Below are positions 24,792 through 32,597 of a DNA stretch of 64,000 nt, one piece after another. The translations under genes were made by a program, and so were the position numbers. Under the pieces are notes generated by a model, which saw nothing but the letters and a program-made list of their open reading frames with translations, was not told the DNA's origin and did not search any database. The DNA comes from Chlamydiales bacterium. Lineage in GTDB: Bacteria > Chlamydiota > Chlamydiia > Chlamydiales > Simkaniaceae. Each line of letters opens with the position of its first letter. Positions within the stretch are counted from its first letter, which is position 1. The stretch is taken from assembly GCA_024233515.1 (NCBI GenBank), contig JACKPO010000004.1, positions 62,001 through 126,000 of the forward strand. The letters are read 5' to 3'.

Positions 24792-26030
24792 TTATCTCCA
24801 TGGATGATGTTTCCCGGGTTTTTGTCTTCTTTTGTTTCTCCAGCTCTCTAGCTCCTTATGATCTAGAATGGCTGGCTTTTCATAGATTGTTTCCGACCAT
24901 TTCTTATATTTCAATTTCACTCCATTGTACTCTATTTCTATTGGCTCTCCTTCTTTTGCATATACGGTGACTTTCGCATGTTGCATACGATTGGGGGTCT
25001 TTGTCTCTATCTGGTACAATACCCCTTTGTGTTGCATTGTCAGGTTTTTCGAGAGCGTCCTCTTTTCTTGTCGCCTGAATAGTCTCTGAAGATCGTCTTC
25101 CTTTCTTAGCTTTCTATGTGCATCTTCTGGGTTTGCTGCCTCTTTCCCGAATTTTTTATTTATTTCCTCTAGAAATTCAGGAAGATATTTATTCCCTTCT
25201 TCTATTGTGTTTATCCCCCTTAGCCTCATCTCTTTTATTAATCGGTCCTGGAATACTCCATTTTTCCTTTCTACTCTCCCTTTAGCCTGTGGGCTGTGCG
25301 CGCAGATCAGTTCGATATCAAGGTCTTTCACAACTTGGCCAAAATGGGTAATCCCTACCCCTTTTTGGATCTCTTCTCTGTTCACTCGAAATATGGCATG
25401 CTTGTCTACGTACAGCCCCAGGGGCTTCCCATATTTCCCTATGTGCTCTTTAAGCAGCTCTAAATACCCTTCTGTTGTCTCTGTTTTTGCAAATCGGGCC
25501 GCTGTTGTTTTGCTTGTGGCATCATCTACAAATTGCAGTAGGGTGCATTTTTCACTTCTCCCTTCGAACCAATCATGTGGAGATCCATCTCCCTGGAGTA
25601 ACTCTCCGAAACGACTCCTTCTTTCCCTTCTCTGGTGTACCTTTTTCTCCTTTTTCCTTTTTACTTCCCATATCCCTGCTTCTATTAACCAGTTCCTAAG
25701 AGTCTCTCTCGATATTTTTACTCCCTCATCCTTCTCTAGCTTTTCACTTGCCAGTGTTGGACCAAAATCTGGATATTTTCTTTTAATCACATCTAAGACC
25801 TGTTCTTTTATACCTTGCTCCGTTCTCCGGTTACTTGGTTTTCCTCTTTTTAGAGAGATTAATCCTTCTTCTCCGCGTTCTTTATACTTTTTTCTTAGTC
25901 TTTTAGCTTGCCTCAGGCTTAATCCTAGCTCTTCGCTTCCTTTTTTTATTGTCAAAATTTTCTTATCTATTTGTCTCATCACACTAAGGCGCTCGGCTTC
26001 TTTTACCGTCATTTTCAATGTCTCCTTCAT
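24792..26030 (-). CDS. Transposase, IS1202/ISNCY type (DDE, rve-like core)
   Basis: 412 residues. The N-terminal helix-turn-helix region (SEELGLSLRQAKRLRKKYKE) is followed by a second HTH with GVKISRETLRNWLIEAGIW. The retroviral-integrase-like core begins QGDGSPHDWFEGR (first D), then LYVDKHAIFRV (second D), and PQAKGRVERKNGVFQDRL (E). The catalytic triad appears complete. Length is close to that of intact family members. ATG-proximal leader 26031-26112 holds the right end repeats. Confidence 0.9.
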   Translation of the reverse strand: MKETLKMTVKEAERLSVMRQIDKKILTIKKGSEELGLSLRQAKRLRKKYKERGEEGLISLKRGKPSNRRTEQGIKEQVLDVIKRKYPDFGPTLASEKLEKDEGVKISRETLRNWLIEAGIWEVKRKKEKKVHQRRERRSRFGELLQGDGSPHDWFEGRSEKCTLLQFVDDATSKTTAARFAKTETTEGYLELLKEHIGKYGKPLGLYVDKHAIFRVNREEIQKGVGITHFGQVVKDLDIELICAHSPQAKGRVERKNGVFQDRLIKEMRLRGINTIEEGNKYLPEFLEEINKKFGKEAANPEDAHRKLRKEDDLQRLFRRQEKRTLSKNLTMQHKGVLYQIETKTPNRMQHAKVTVYAKEGEPIEIEYNGVKLKYKKWSETIYEKPAILDHKELESWRNKRRQKPGKHHPWR

Positions 26031-26173
26031 AGGGCACCTCCACGGCCTCCAAATCTATCAAAGGTGACATTTCTATTTTGCTCGAGGGTGACATTATCAT
26101 TTTGCGCTTACACATTTTGATATTTTTATTGAGAAAAAAAGACCATCCCTTTAACATAACTATCTTATTGAGC

Positions 26174-26246
26174 GGGCGTATAGCTCAGTTGGTAGAGCTC
26201 CTGTCTTACACACAGGCGGTCATAGGTTCGAGTCCTTTTGCGCCCA
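26174..26246 (+). tRNA. tRNA-Val (TAC)
   Basis: Acceptor GGGCGTA/TGCGCCC, D-arm AGCTCAGTTGGTAGAGCT, anticodon loop with TAC inside CCTGTCTTACACACAGG, T-arm GGTTCGAGTCC. Located 45 bp right of the IS target duplication. Confidence 0.95.
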
Positions 26247-26257
26247 TAAATCCAGTT

Positions 26258-26331
26258 GCGGGAGTAGTTCAACTGGTTAGAGCACCAGCCTGTCACGCTG
26301 GAAGTTGCGAGTTCGAGTCTCGTCTCCCGCG
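26258..26331 (+). tRNA. tRNA-Asp (GTC)
   Basis: Acceptor GCGGGAG/CTCCCGC, anticodon loop CTGTCAC with GTC, T-arm GAGTTCGAGTCTC, discriminator G. Eleven bp after tRNA-Val on the same strand. The 3' end runs straight into a CGTCC-TTTA-GGACG hairpin with TTTT. Confidence 0.95.
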
Positions 26332-26338
26332 TCCTTTA

Positions 26339-26498
26339 GGACGTTTTCGACAAAAATCTCTGTTGCCTTTCTCCTTTTTTTGGAAAATTTCTTCGTTGCA
26401 TTCCTTCATGAGCCCCGCTGGGGGTTGCCTGCATCATGCGCCTTGAACTTTCCTCAAAAAAAGAAGCCTTTCAACAGGGATTTTTTTCTCAAACATCC
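26339..26498. repeat. 160-bp element: diverged relative of the 165-bp MITE with different ends
   Basis: The interior, GGAAAATTTCTTCGTTGCAT through a GAGCCCCGCTGGGGGTT hairpin to GCGCCTTGAACTTTCCTC, matches the core of the MITEs at 3320 and 5032. The terminal arms are different: GGACGTTTTCGACAAAAATC against GGATGTTTGAGAAAAAAATC, about 30 bp imperfect. It begins in the hairpin terminator of the tRNA-Asp transcript (CGTCCTTTAGGACG TTTT, 26330-26347). Confidence 0.75.
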
Positions 26499-26599
26499 TT
26501 ATACGACAGTATAAAAATCATCTCACCTCTGTTTAATTCTTCTGGGGGTGGGGAAATTTTTCTACTGAAGAAATGGAGAGTTTTGGTAAGGTAATTCTT

Positions 26600-27511
26600 A
26601 TGGGTCACGGACACGCAAAACCTAGAAACATTAAACAGCTTCTTCTGTCCTACTTTTGGACAGCGGTTGGCGCGTTCCTTGCTGCGGTTTCGATTAAGGT
26701 GTTCCTTTTTCCTAATGACCTTATTGACGGAGGGATCATCGGGATTTCGATGATTTTAACCCGTCTGTCGACAAAATCCCTCTTTCCAATTTACTTCATC
26801 ATTCTCACCCTTCCTTTCATCTATTTATCGTATAAGTTTATCAGGCGCACCTTCTTCATTCAGATGATTATCGCGGTGATCTTGTTTTCGATTTCACTTG
26901 TCATTTTGAATCGTTTTTCCTCTCCTTTTGAATCAGACCCTCTTGAGATCATTGTGATTGGAGGTGCCATTTTAGGGATTGGAGCTGGACTCATTATCCG
27001 CAATGGTGGATGTCTTGATGGAACGGAAATTTTGGCGATTATCATCAACAGGAAGAAAGGCTTTACGGTTGGTCAGGTCGTCCTTTTCATTAATGTTTTT
27101 ATCTTTGCTGCTTACGGGTTTATCTTTGAAGATTGGCACATTGCTCTCCGCTCGCTACTTACCTATGTCGTCGCATTTAAGATGATGGACATTGTGATTG
27201 TGGGATTGGATGAGCTCAAGTCGGTGATGATCATTTCCTCTAAGCCGAAGGAACTCACCCAACTTGTCATGCATGAGATGGGTCTTGGTCTGACGGTCAT
27301 GTATGGTCGGGGCGGTTACACAGGGGATGCTCGCGAAATCCTTTTTGTGATCGTCGAGCGTCTTGATCTAGCTGATCTGAAAGAGATCGTTCTCCGCGAA
27401 GACCCCCAAGCCTTTATGGCTGTTGAGAACCTCCACGAAGTGGTCTACGGCCGCCAAGCGAAGGTCTCGACAAAAAAACGGGGGCGTAAGCACCTCCCCA
27501 AAAGCTCTTAG
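26600..27511 (+). CDS. YitT-family membrane protein (DUF161 + DUF2179)
   Basis: About 303 residues. Five hydrophobic segments in the first 200 residues include FPNDLIDGGIIGISMILTRL and GLIIRNGGCLDGTEILAII, the repeated YitT signature. A soluble DUF2179 domain of about 80 residues follows (YGRGGYTGDAREILFVIVE). Function is not established; the fold suggests a transporter with a regulatory domain. The ATG at 26600 follows GGTAAGG by 8 nt; an earlier ATG at 26573 would add nine residues. Convergent and overlapping with the efflux operon by 4 nt. Confidence 0.85.
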   Translation: MGHGHAKPRNIKQLLLSYFWTAVGAFLAAVSIKVFLFPNDLIDGGIIGISMILTRLSTKSLFPIYFIILTLPFIYLSYKFIRRTFFIQMIIAVILFSISLVILNRFSSPFESDPLEIIVIGGAILGIGAGLIIRNGGCLDGTEILAIIINRKKGFTVGQVVLFINVFIFAAYGFIFEDWHIALRSLLTYVVAFKMMDIVIVGLDELKSVMIISSKPKELTQLVMHEMGLGLTVMYGRGGYTGDAREILFVIVERLDLADLKEIVLREDPQAFMAVENLHEVVYGRQAKVSTKKRGRKHLPKSS

Positions 27512-29139
27512 ACCACAATATTTTCCCGTCGCTCACGTATTTTCGCTCTGATCATGAAAAAGCTAATTGTGCAAAGAATTGCTAAGGTGATCCAACCGAT
27601 CAGATAGTAAGCGTCGTTGATGGATAAGATACGCGCTTGCTTTGAAGCATACTCTACGAGTTGATCCATACTTCTAATGCTTGCTGCCTCGCCAAATCCC
27701 TCACTTCCTACCGGAAAAACATCGGGAATAGACCCAGCATTTTCAACAAGATAGTCGTTTTTTTTTCTTAAATATTCTTGAAGGGCTGGCGAAGAGAGCT
27801 TCATTTGCTCTCCAAATCTTAATAAATGAAAGGGATACCGAACCCTTTCTATCAATCCTGTAATCATCGACCCCATTGATCCCCCAAGTTGCCGGAATAG
27901 AGTAATAATGACTGCAGCCTGCCCAACATCCTCCATTCTAATTCTTTTCATGGCAAGAGCAGTAAGGGGTCCCAGCGATAGTCCAATTCCAATCCCTCGC
28001 ATGATTTCGACACTATAATACTGCCAATGAGGGCTCTGAATCGTGATACTATGACCACTAAAGCAGCTAAGCGCTGTCAGCGCCATCCCAATAACAGCTA
28101 GAATCCGGACGCTTATTTTGCTACTGAGAATCCCACTCAAAGCCCCGAAAAGCCCTAAGAAAATTCCAAAGGGAATTTGAAGAAGGGCGGTTTGATATTT
28201 TGAATAGGAGAGTTCATCCTCGAAAATCATTGTCAAGTTGGAAACTGTAGAGAAAAAAGCAGAAGCAATCACGAAGATCGCCACATTACTGATCACAAAT
28301 GGGCGCGATTTTAACAGATGAATTTTTATAAGTGGATGCTTGGTCGTGAGTTCTCTCCAAACAAAACAGATAAAAAAGAGGACTCCCAAGGTCAAAGCAA
28401 GTTCAGAAGATGGTGCGCGAAATCCCTCTGTGTCCCAGGGTTGCTTCAGATTGGAAAGCCAAACAACAATATTCCAAATGAAAAGAAGATAAAAGAGGGT
28501 CCCAATAAAATCGAAGGGACCCATCTCTTTTTGTTGCGTTTCGTGGATAAGTAGCCATGAAGCAATAAAAACAATTGGGCCAAAAATTCCCATGATAAAA
28601 AAGACCGTGTGCCAAGAATAAAATTCTGTGAGCGCTCCTCCTAAAAATATCCCCCCCACTGTCCCCACTCCAAAAGCTCCGGCGACATAAAGGGCTAAAG
28701 CGACGGTACGCCTCGATTTAGAGAACGATTCATCAATGAGGGTAATCGACGTTGGAAAGATCATGCCTCCACCTACCGCCGATAGAGAACGAAGAGTGAT
28801 CATCCCTTCATAATTCGTCATAAATCCTGAAAAAAATGTCGGGAGAAAAAAGGTCACCGCTCCTAGAAAGAAAATTGTTTTATATCCAAATCGATCCGCA
28901 GACCAATTCGAAAGGGGAACTGTGACTGCTGTGATCAAAAGATAGGCTAAGGAAAGCCACATATTTTTATAATCCCCTACCACCAATTCCCCTTGGATCG
29001 AAGAATCTGCAATCATCACAGAGAACGCTGAAATCACAGCCGCTGCATTCGTAAAAATAATCACACTTAAAATCATCCAGGGGAGGAGGGGATTGCTTAG
29101 AGGAATGAGAGTGGGCTTTCGCCAATTTAGAGGGTGCAT
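27508..29139 (-). CDS. emrB: EmrB-like MFS drug exporter (DHA2, 14 helices)
   Basis: 543 residues, 14 predicted helices. WLSLAYLLITAVTVPLSNWS, LRSLSAVGGGMIFPTSI and the motif-C-like ALYVAGAFGVGTVGGIFLGG are typical of proton-driven DHA2 exporters. It works with the adjacent EmrA-type adaptor and TolC-type channel to expel hydrophobic compounds across both membranes. It is the last gene of the operon tolC-emrA-emrB, 3 nt after emrA. Confidence 0.88.
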   Translation of the reverse strand: MHPLNWRKPTLIPLSNPLLPWMILSVIIFTNAAAVISAFSVMIADSSIQGELVVGDYKNMWLSLAYLLITAVTVPLSNWSADRFGYKTIFFLGAVTFFLPTFFSGFMTNYEGMITLRSLSAVGGGMIFPTSITLIDESFSKSRRTVALALYVAGAFGVGTVGGIFLGGALTEFYSWHTVFFIMGIFGPIVFIASWLLIHETQQKEMGPFDFIGTLFYLLFIWNIVVWLSNLKQPWDTEGFRAPSSELALTLGVLFFICFVWRELTTKHPLIKIHLLKSRPFVISNVAIFVIASAFFSTVSNLTMIFEDELSYSKYQTALLQIPFGIFLGLFGALSGILSSKISVRILAVIGMALTALSCFSGHSITIQSPHWQYYSVEIMRGIGIGLSLGPLTALAMKRIRMEDVGQAAVIITLFRQLGGSMGSMITGLIERVRYPFHLLRFGEQMKLSSPALQEYLRKKNDYLVENAGSIPDVFPVGSEGFGEAASIRSMDQLVEYASKQARILSINDAYYLIGWITLAILCTISFFMIRAKIRERRENIVV

Positions 29140-29142
29140 ATC

Positions 29143-30066
29143 CTAATTCTTCACCCTGATTTTCACTTCCACATTCATTCCCGGAAAAAGATAAAGATCT
29201 TCTTCATCTTGGCATTGTAGCGTCATCTTAATAGGGATCCTTTGAGCAACTTTCGTATAATTCCCTGTGGCATTGTTTTGAGGAATCACAGAAAACTGCG
29301 AGGCAGCCGCCGATTTAATCGTGAAAATCTTCCCATTGAATTTCTTATCGGGATAAGCATCGACATGTATCTCAACTCGATCCCCTATTTTTACATGTTC
29401 AATCTTCTTCTCACTTAAGTTTGCTTGAACCCAAATTTGACGATGGTCATACATGGTAAAAATCGCTTGCCCAGGACGCATCACGTCTCCCGTAAATGCC
29501 CATCGTTTCGCAATTTTCCCATCGAAGGGAGCAACGATCACCATATGATCTAAATAGGTGTTAATCAGCCCGATCTTGGATTCTGCTAAAAGAACGTCTG
29601 CAAGAGCTTTTTTATAAGTCGCTTCTGCCATTTCAAAGTCCTTTTGGACATGATCAAACTCCTGGTTCGAAATGATCCGATCTTGAATCCCTTTGGTCGC
29701 TCGACAATAATCATTCCGAATTTTTTCGAAGTGAGCTTTTTCTACAGAAACATGATTCATCGCACTTTCAAGAGCTGCTTCCGCTTCAACTTTTTGAGAG
29801 TTAAAGATATCTTGCTGCAAGATGGCAACAACGTCCCCTTGCTTAACAAAATCTCCTTCATCCACTTTGAGTTCAACAATCCGACCTAAAATATCGGGTC
29901 CAAGATCGATGCGGTATCCATCGATAAAAGCATCCTCTGTTGCAACAACTTTTTCTCCTTGAATAACATAGACTCCAACCACGCTAGCAATCATGATCAG
30001 GAGAAGGATGCCTCCTCCCCAAATCCAGGGGCTTAATCTTTTCTTTTTGACGACTTTATCTTCCAT
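29143..30066 (-). CDS. emrA: EmrA-like membrane fusion protein (HlyD family)
   Basis: 307 residues. One N-terminal transmembrane helix (WIWGGGILLLIMIASVVGVY), a lipoyl half with LGRIVELKVDEGDFVKQGDV, a long coiled-coil hairpin (about residues 85-165), the second lipoyl half (VIVAPFDGKIAKRWAFTGD) and a beta-barrel. It bridges the EmrB exporter and the outer-membrane channel. The start overlaps the tolC-like gene by 34 nt. Confidence 0.9.
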   Translation of the reverse strand: MEDKVVKKKRLSPWIWGGGILLLIMIASVVGVYVIQGEKVVATEDAFIDGYRIDLGPDILGRIVELKVDEGDFVKQGDVVAILQQDIFNSQKVEAEAALESAMNHVSVEKAHFEKIRNDYCRATKGIQDRIISNQEFDHVQKDFEMAEATYKKALADVLLAESKIGLINTYLDHMVIVAPFDGKIAKRWAFTGDVMRPGQAIFTMYDHRQIWVQANLSEKKIEHVKIGDRVEIHVDAYPDKKFNGKIFTIKSAAASQFSVIPQNNATGNYTKVAQRIPIKMTLQCQDEEDLYLFPGMNVEVKIRVKN

Positions 30067-31496
30067 GCATCTTCATCCTCTTTCACATTGACATCGACCC
30101 CACTTGCATGTCGAAGCTGATAGTAAGCATCGATGAGTGCAAATTGAGAATCATCATAGATATATTTCGCTTCGATAAAGTTATTGACGGAGATTTGATA
30201 ATCGAAGATTGAAATGTAACCTATCTCTAGCTTTTCACCTGCTTGAGCAAGGGTTTGCTCTGCAAGCTTGACATTCCCCTCTGAAGAAAGGGTGATCGCA
30301 ATCGCATTTTCTATGGAAAAGATTTGATCTCTTACTTCTTGAAAGGCTTTTTGGACTTGATAATTCCAGCTAAACTTCTCTGCTTGAGACTTTGCCTCAG
30401 CAGCACGGATGGTCCGCTCTCTTTTAAAACTATCAAAAAGATCCCATTTGAGATTGATCCCTACCCCCCATTGAAACGACTGGTTATTAAACCTCGAACG
30501 AGGGTACTCATCAAAAGGCGTTGGCTCTCCCCCATAACTCACTTCTAAATCGACTTTGGGGAAATATTTCCCTTTTTCTTTTGCAACATTTTTATTGGCA
30601 ATTTTCCAATGATTTTCAGCCTTTTTCAAATCAGGGCGTAAGAGCAACGCTTTTTTTTCCCAATCATGGATTTCCTGATCTGAAAAGAGATGATCGACCA
30701 TGTTCTCCTGCTCCTCAGGATTGGAGCGAGGAAAGATAAACCCATAAGAACTGGTCATCTCCAGAAATACCTCTTTTTTTCCCTTGAGCTTTTCGTCTAA
30801 AAAAGGGACCGATTCAATTGGAATCGTTTCTTCAGAGATTTCGATAACAACCGATCCTGGATCATACCCCAAAACCTTTTCTAGAAGGTTAAGATCGAGT
30901 TTCAACTTTTTCAGAGACTTATAGTAGACAGACAGAGCATTTGCTACTGCCACCTGACTTTGATTCACATCAAACGAAGTGGCTGTCCCAATCTGATACC
31001 TTTCTTCCATCCGTTGCGCCAGCGTTTTCAGAATTTCCACATGAGTCCTTGCTGTTTCAAGCTGTCTTTGGTCGAGGATGACTTGATAGTAGGTTCTTCG
31101 GACATCATAGAGAATGTCATTCACAAGGCTTAGATTTATCAGTTCCAATTCCTTATAAACAAGGCTCGAAAGCTGAATATTGTAATATGTCGAGGATGAA
31201 AAAAGGGTTTGAGTGAGAACAAGCTGAGTTAAAAACGAACTCTTTGCATTCGATCCTCCAATCTGGTCATGCTGAGTTTGATAAGCTTGACTGATGAGTT
31301 CCAACTTCGGGAGCCAATCGGAGATCGATGCTAGATATCCATACCGAGCCTTCTCAACTAAAGACTCGACCTCTTTGAGGTGTTGGTTATGTTCCATTGC
31401 AAGTGAAACCGCTTTATCTAAATCTAGCGTCATCTTCTCTTGGCCAAAGAGTGGAATAACCAATACGGAAAATAATAGAGACCTAACATGATTCAA
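30033..31496 (-). CDS. tolC: TolC-family outer-membrane efflux protein, start region remodelled
   Basis: 487 residues from the TTG at 31496. A signal peptide (LFSVLVIPLFGQ) precedes two coiled-coil repeats of the outer-membrane efflux family (DILYDVRRTYYQVILDQRQL; later QKAFQEVRDQIFSIENAIAI). The open frame extends to 31661, but those 55 extra codons fall inside a palindromic element and do not resemble a signal peptide. The remaining start candidate, TTG, is itself in the element's left arm. The native start and promoter may therefore have been displaced. First gene of the efflux operon. Confidence 0.85.
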   Translation of the reverse strand: MNHVRSLLFSVLVIPLFGQEKMTLDLDKAVSLAMEHNQHLKEVESLVEKARYGYLASISDWLPKLELISQAYQTQHDQIGGSNAKSSFLTQLVLTQTLFSSSTYYNIQLSSLVYKELELINLSLVNDILYDVRRTYYQVILDQRQLETARTHVEILKTLAQRMEERYQIGTATSFDVNQSQVAVANALSVYYKSLKKLKLDLNLLEKVLGYDPGSVVIEISEETIPIESVPFLDEKLKGKKEVFLEMTSSYGFIFPRSNPEEQENMVDHLFSDQEIHDWEKKALLLRPDLKKAENHWKIANKNVAKEKGKYFPKVDLEVSYGGEPTPFDEYPRSRFNNQSFQWGVGINLKWDLFDSFKRERTIRAAEAKSQAEKFSWNYQVQKAFQEVRDQIFSIENAIAITLSSEGNVKLAEQTLAQAGEKLEIGYISIFDYQISVNNFIEAKYIYDDSQFALIDAYYQLRHASGVDVNVKEDEDAWKIKSSKRKD

Positions 31497-31631
31497 AAGT
31501 TGGGAATTTGGCAAGGCGGCTCGCGCAAATTTTTGCCTGGAGTGAGCGACCATTGCGCGAGCACAAGGCGCGAGTGAAGGGAAGAAATTTGCTATAAAGC
31601 CAACGCAGTCAAAAACCAACTTTTGAATCAT
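31488..31631. repeat. 144-bp palindromic element covering the tolC start
   Basis: Perfect 16-bp arms ATGATTCAAAAGTTGG at 31488-31503 and its complement at 31616-31631. The GC-rich interior contains repeated CGCGC/GCGAG blocks (GGCTCGCGC, GCGCGAGCAC, GGCGCGAG). Noncoding as a unit. It sits across the 5' end of the tolC-like gene in the divergent gap to nadC. Confidence 0.8.
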
Positions 31632-31726
31632 TTTAGATATAACTCGAAAAATAAAATTCATTATTACAGTTTAATCGCAACCTTTATCTTCAAATAAATA
31701 ATAATGTATTTTTTAAATAGGAAATC

Positions 31727-31755
31727 TTGTCAAAAAGGGCATTTTACGATAAATT
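31727..31755 (+). promoter_or_regulatory. Candidate sigma-70-type promoter for nadC-groEL
   Basis: TTGTCA, 17-bp spacer, TAAATT. The predicted transcription start would fall within 2-3 nt of the nadC ATG at 31764, which would give an almost leaderless mRNA. No ribosome binding site is visible before that ATG, consistent with this. Confidence 0.4.
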
Positions 31756-31763
31756 TTTACAGA

Positions 31764-32594
31764 ATGAACCCACAACTCTTTGAAGAACTCAAACGAAATA
31801 TTTCGCTCGCCCTTCAGGAAGATCACGCCTTTTCCGATCTGACCACAACGGCCTGCTTAGAGCCAAGAAGGGGCTTTGCAACACTTCTCTTAAAAGAATC
31901 TGGAGTGATTGCTGGCCTCTCTTTTATTCCCCTGATGATTGATGCGATAGACCCGGAGCTCAATGTCACCTTACTCGTGAATGACGGAACCTTTTTTGAA
32001 GGAGGACCTATCGCTCAGATGGAGGGTCCCCTTTACTCCCTTCTTGCTTTAGAAAGGACACTCATTAATTTTGTACAGCATACAACGAGTATTGCCACCA
32101 AAACAAGAGAGTTCGTAGAAGCTGCCAAAGGGAAATGCGATATCTTAGATACGCGCAAAACCCTTCCTGGACACCGCCATTTACAAAAATATGCGGTCCG
32201 CATGGGTGGAGGAAAAAATCACCGTTTCCATTTGGCTGATCAAATTTTGATTAAAGATAACCACTTAGCAGAGCTTTCGATCACCGAGGCGGTAAGACGC
32301 GCTCGCGAGAAACATCCTGGAATGAAGATCGAAGTCGAGGTGGAAAATGAAAAAATGTTTGAGGAAGCGGTAAATGCTTGCCCCGATGCAATCCTTCTTG
32401 ATAATATGGATCCTGAGATGATAAAAAATTTTGTGAAACGAAAGAAGGACCAGATCTATTTAGAAGCATCTGGGGGAATCGATTTAAAAAATATCCGCTC
32501 ATACGCTGACACCGGTGTGGATGGACTCTCGATTGGAGCGCTCACTCATACTGTAAAAGCAATCGATATGAGCTTAGAAATGAGGAGAATATAA
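31764..32594 (+). CDS. nadC: Nicotinate-nucleotide pyrophosphorylase (carboxylating)
   Basis: Quinolinate phosphoribosyltransferase: quinolinate + PRPP to nicotinate mononucleotide in NAD synthesis. DTRKTLPGHRHLQKYAVRMG, NHRFHLADQILIKDNH and the C-terminal LEASGGIDLKNI are intact, carrying the usual Arg/Lys/His substrate contacts. 276 residues from the ATG at 31764, normal for the family; an upstream ATG at 31704 would add 20 residues. No nadA or nadB is nearby, so quinolinate may come from the host. Followed after 3 nt by the groEL paralogue. Confidence 0.93.
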   Translation: MNPQLFEELKRNISLALQEDHAFSDLTTTACLEPRRGFATLLLKESGVIAGLSFIPLMIDAIDPELNVTLLVNDGTFFEGGPIAQMEGPLYSLLALERTLINFVQHTTSIATKTREFVEAAKGKCDILDTRKTLPGHRHLQKYAVRMGGGKNHRFHLADQILIKDNHLAELSITEAVRRAREKHPGMKIEVEVENEKMFEEAVNACPDAILLDNMDPEMIKNFVKRKKDQIYLEASGGIDLKNIRSYADTGVDGLSIGALTHTVKAIDMSLEMRRI

Positions 32595-32597
32595 TCC

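Larger units (their letters stand above)
24651..26112 (-). mobile_element. Complete insertion sequence, IS1202 family, ISTde1-like (1462 bp)
   Basis: The ends read TGTCAACGCAAAAT (left) and TGTAAGCGCAAAAT (right, reverse complement), about 26 bp of imperfect inverted repeat. A second copy of AAATGTCACC lies inside each end (24693-24702 and 26062-26071). The flanks carry a direct repeat CATTTTGATATTTTTA of 16 bp (24635-24650 and 26113-26128), the target duplication. A single intact transposase gene fills it. As I recall, IS1202-family elements have TGT ends and unusually long duplications, with 15-18 bp in the ISTde1 subgroup, which fits. Intact ends and gene suggest a recent arrival. Confidence 0.9.

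Noticed and set aside
25207..26067. Long plus-strand frame of 286 codons
   Set aside because: It lies antisense over the transposase gene, is rich in Ser/Pro/Phe as expected of a shadow, and has no ribosome binding site or known domain.
31497..31661. N-terminal 55 codons of the tolC frame
   Set aside because: They fall in the palindromic element, have many Ala/Arg/Cys without signal-peptide order, and precede a proper signal sequence.
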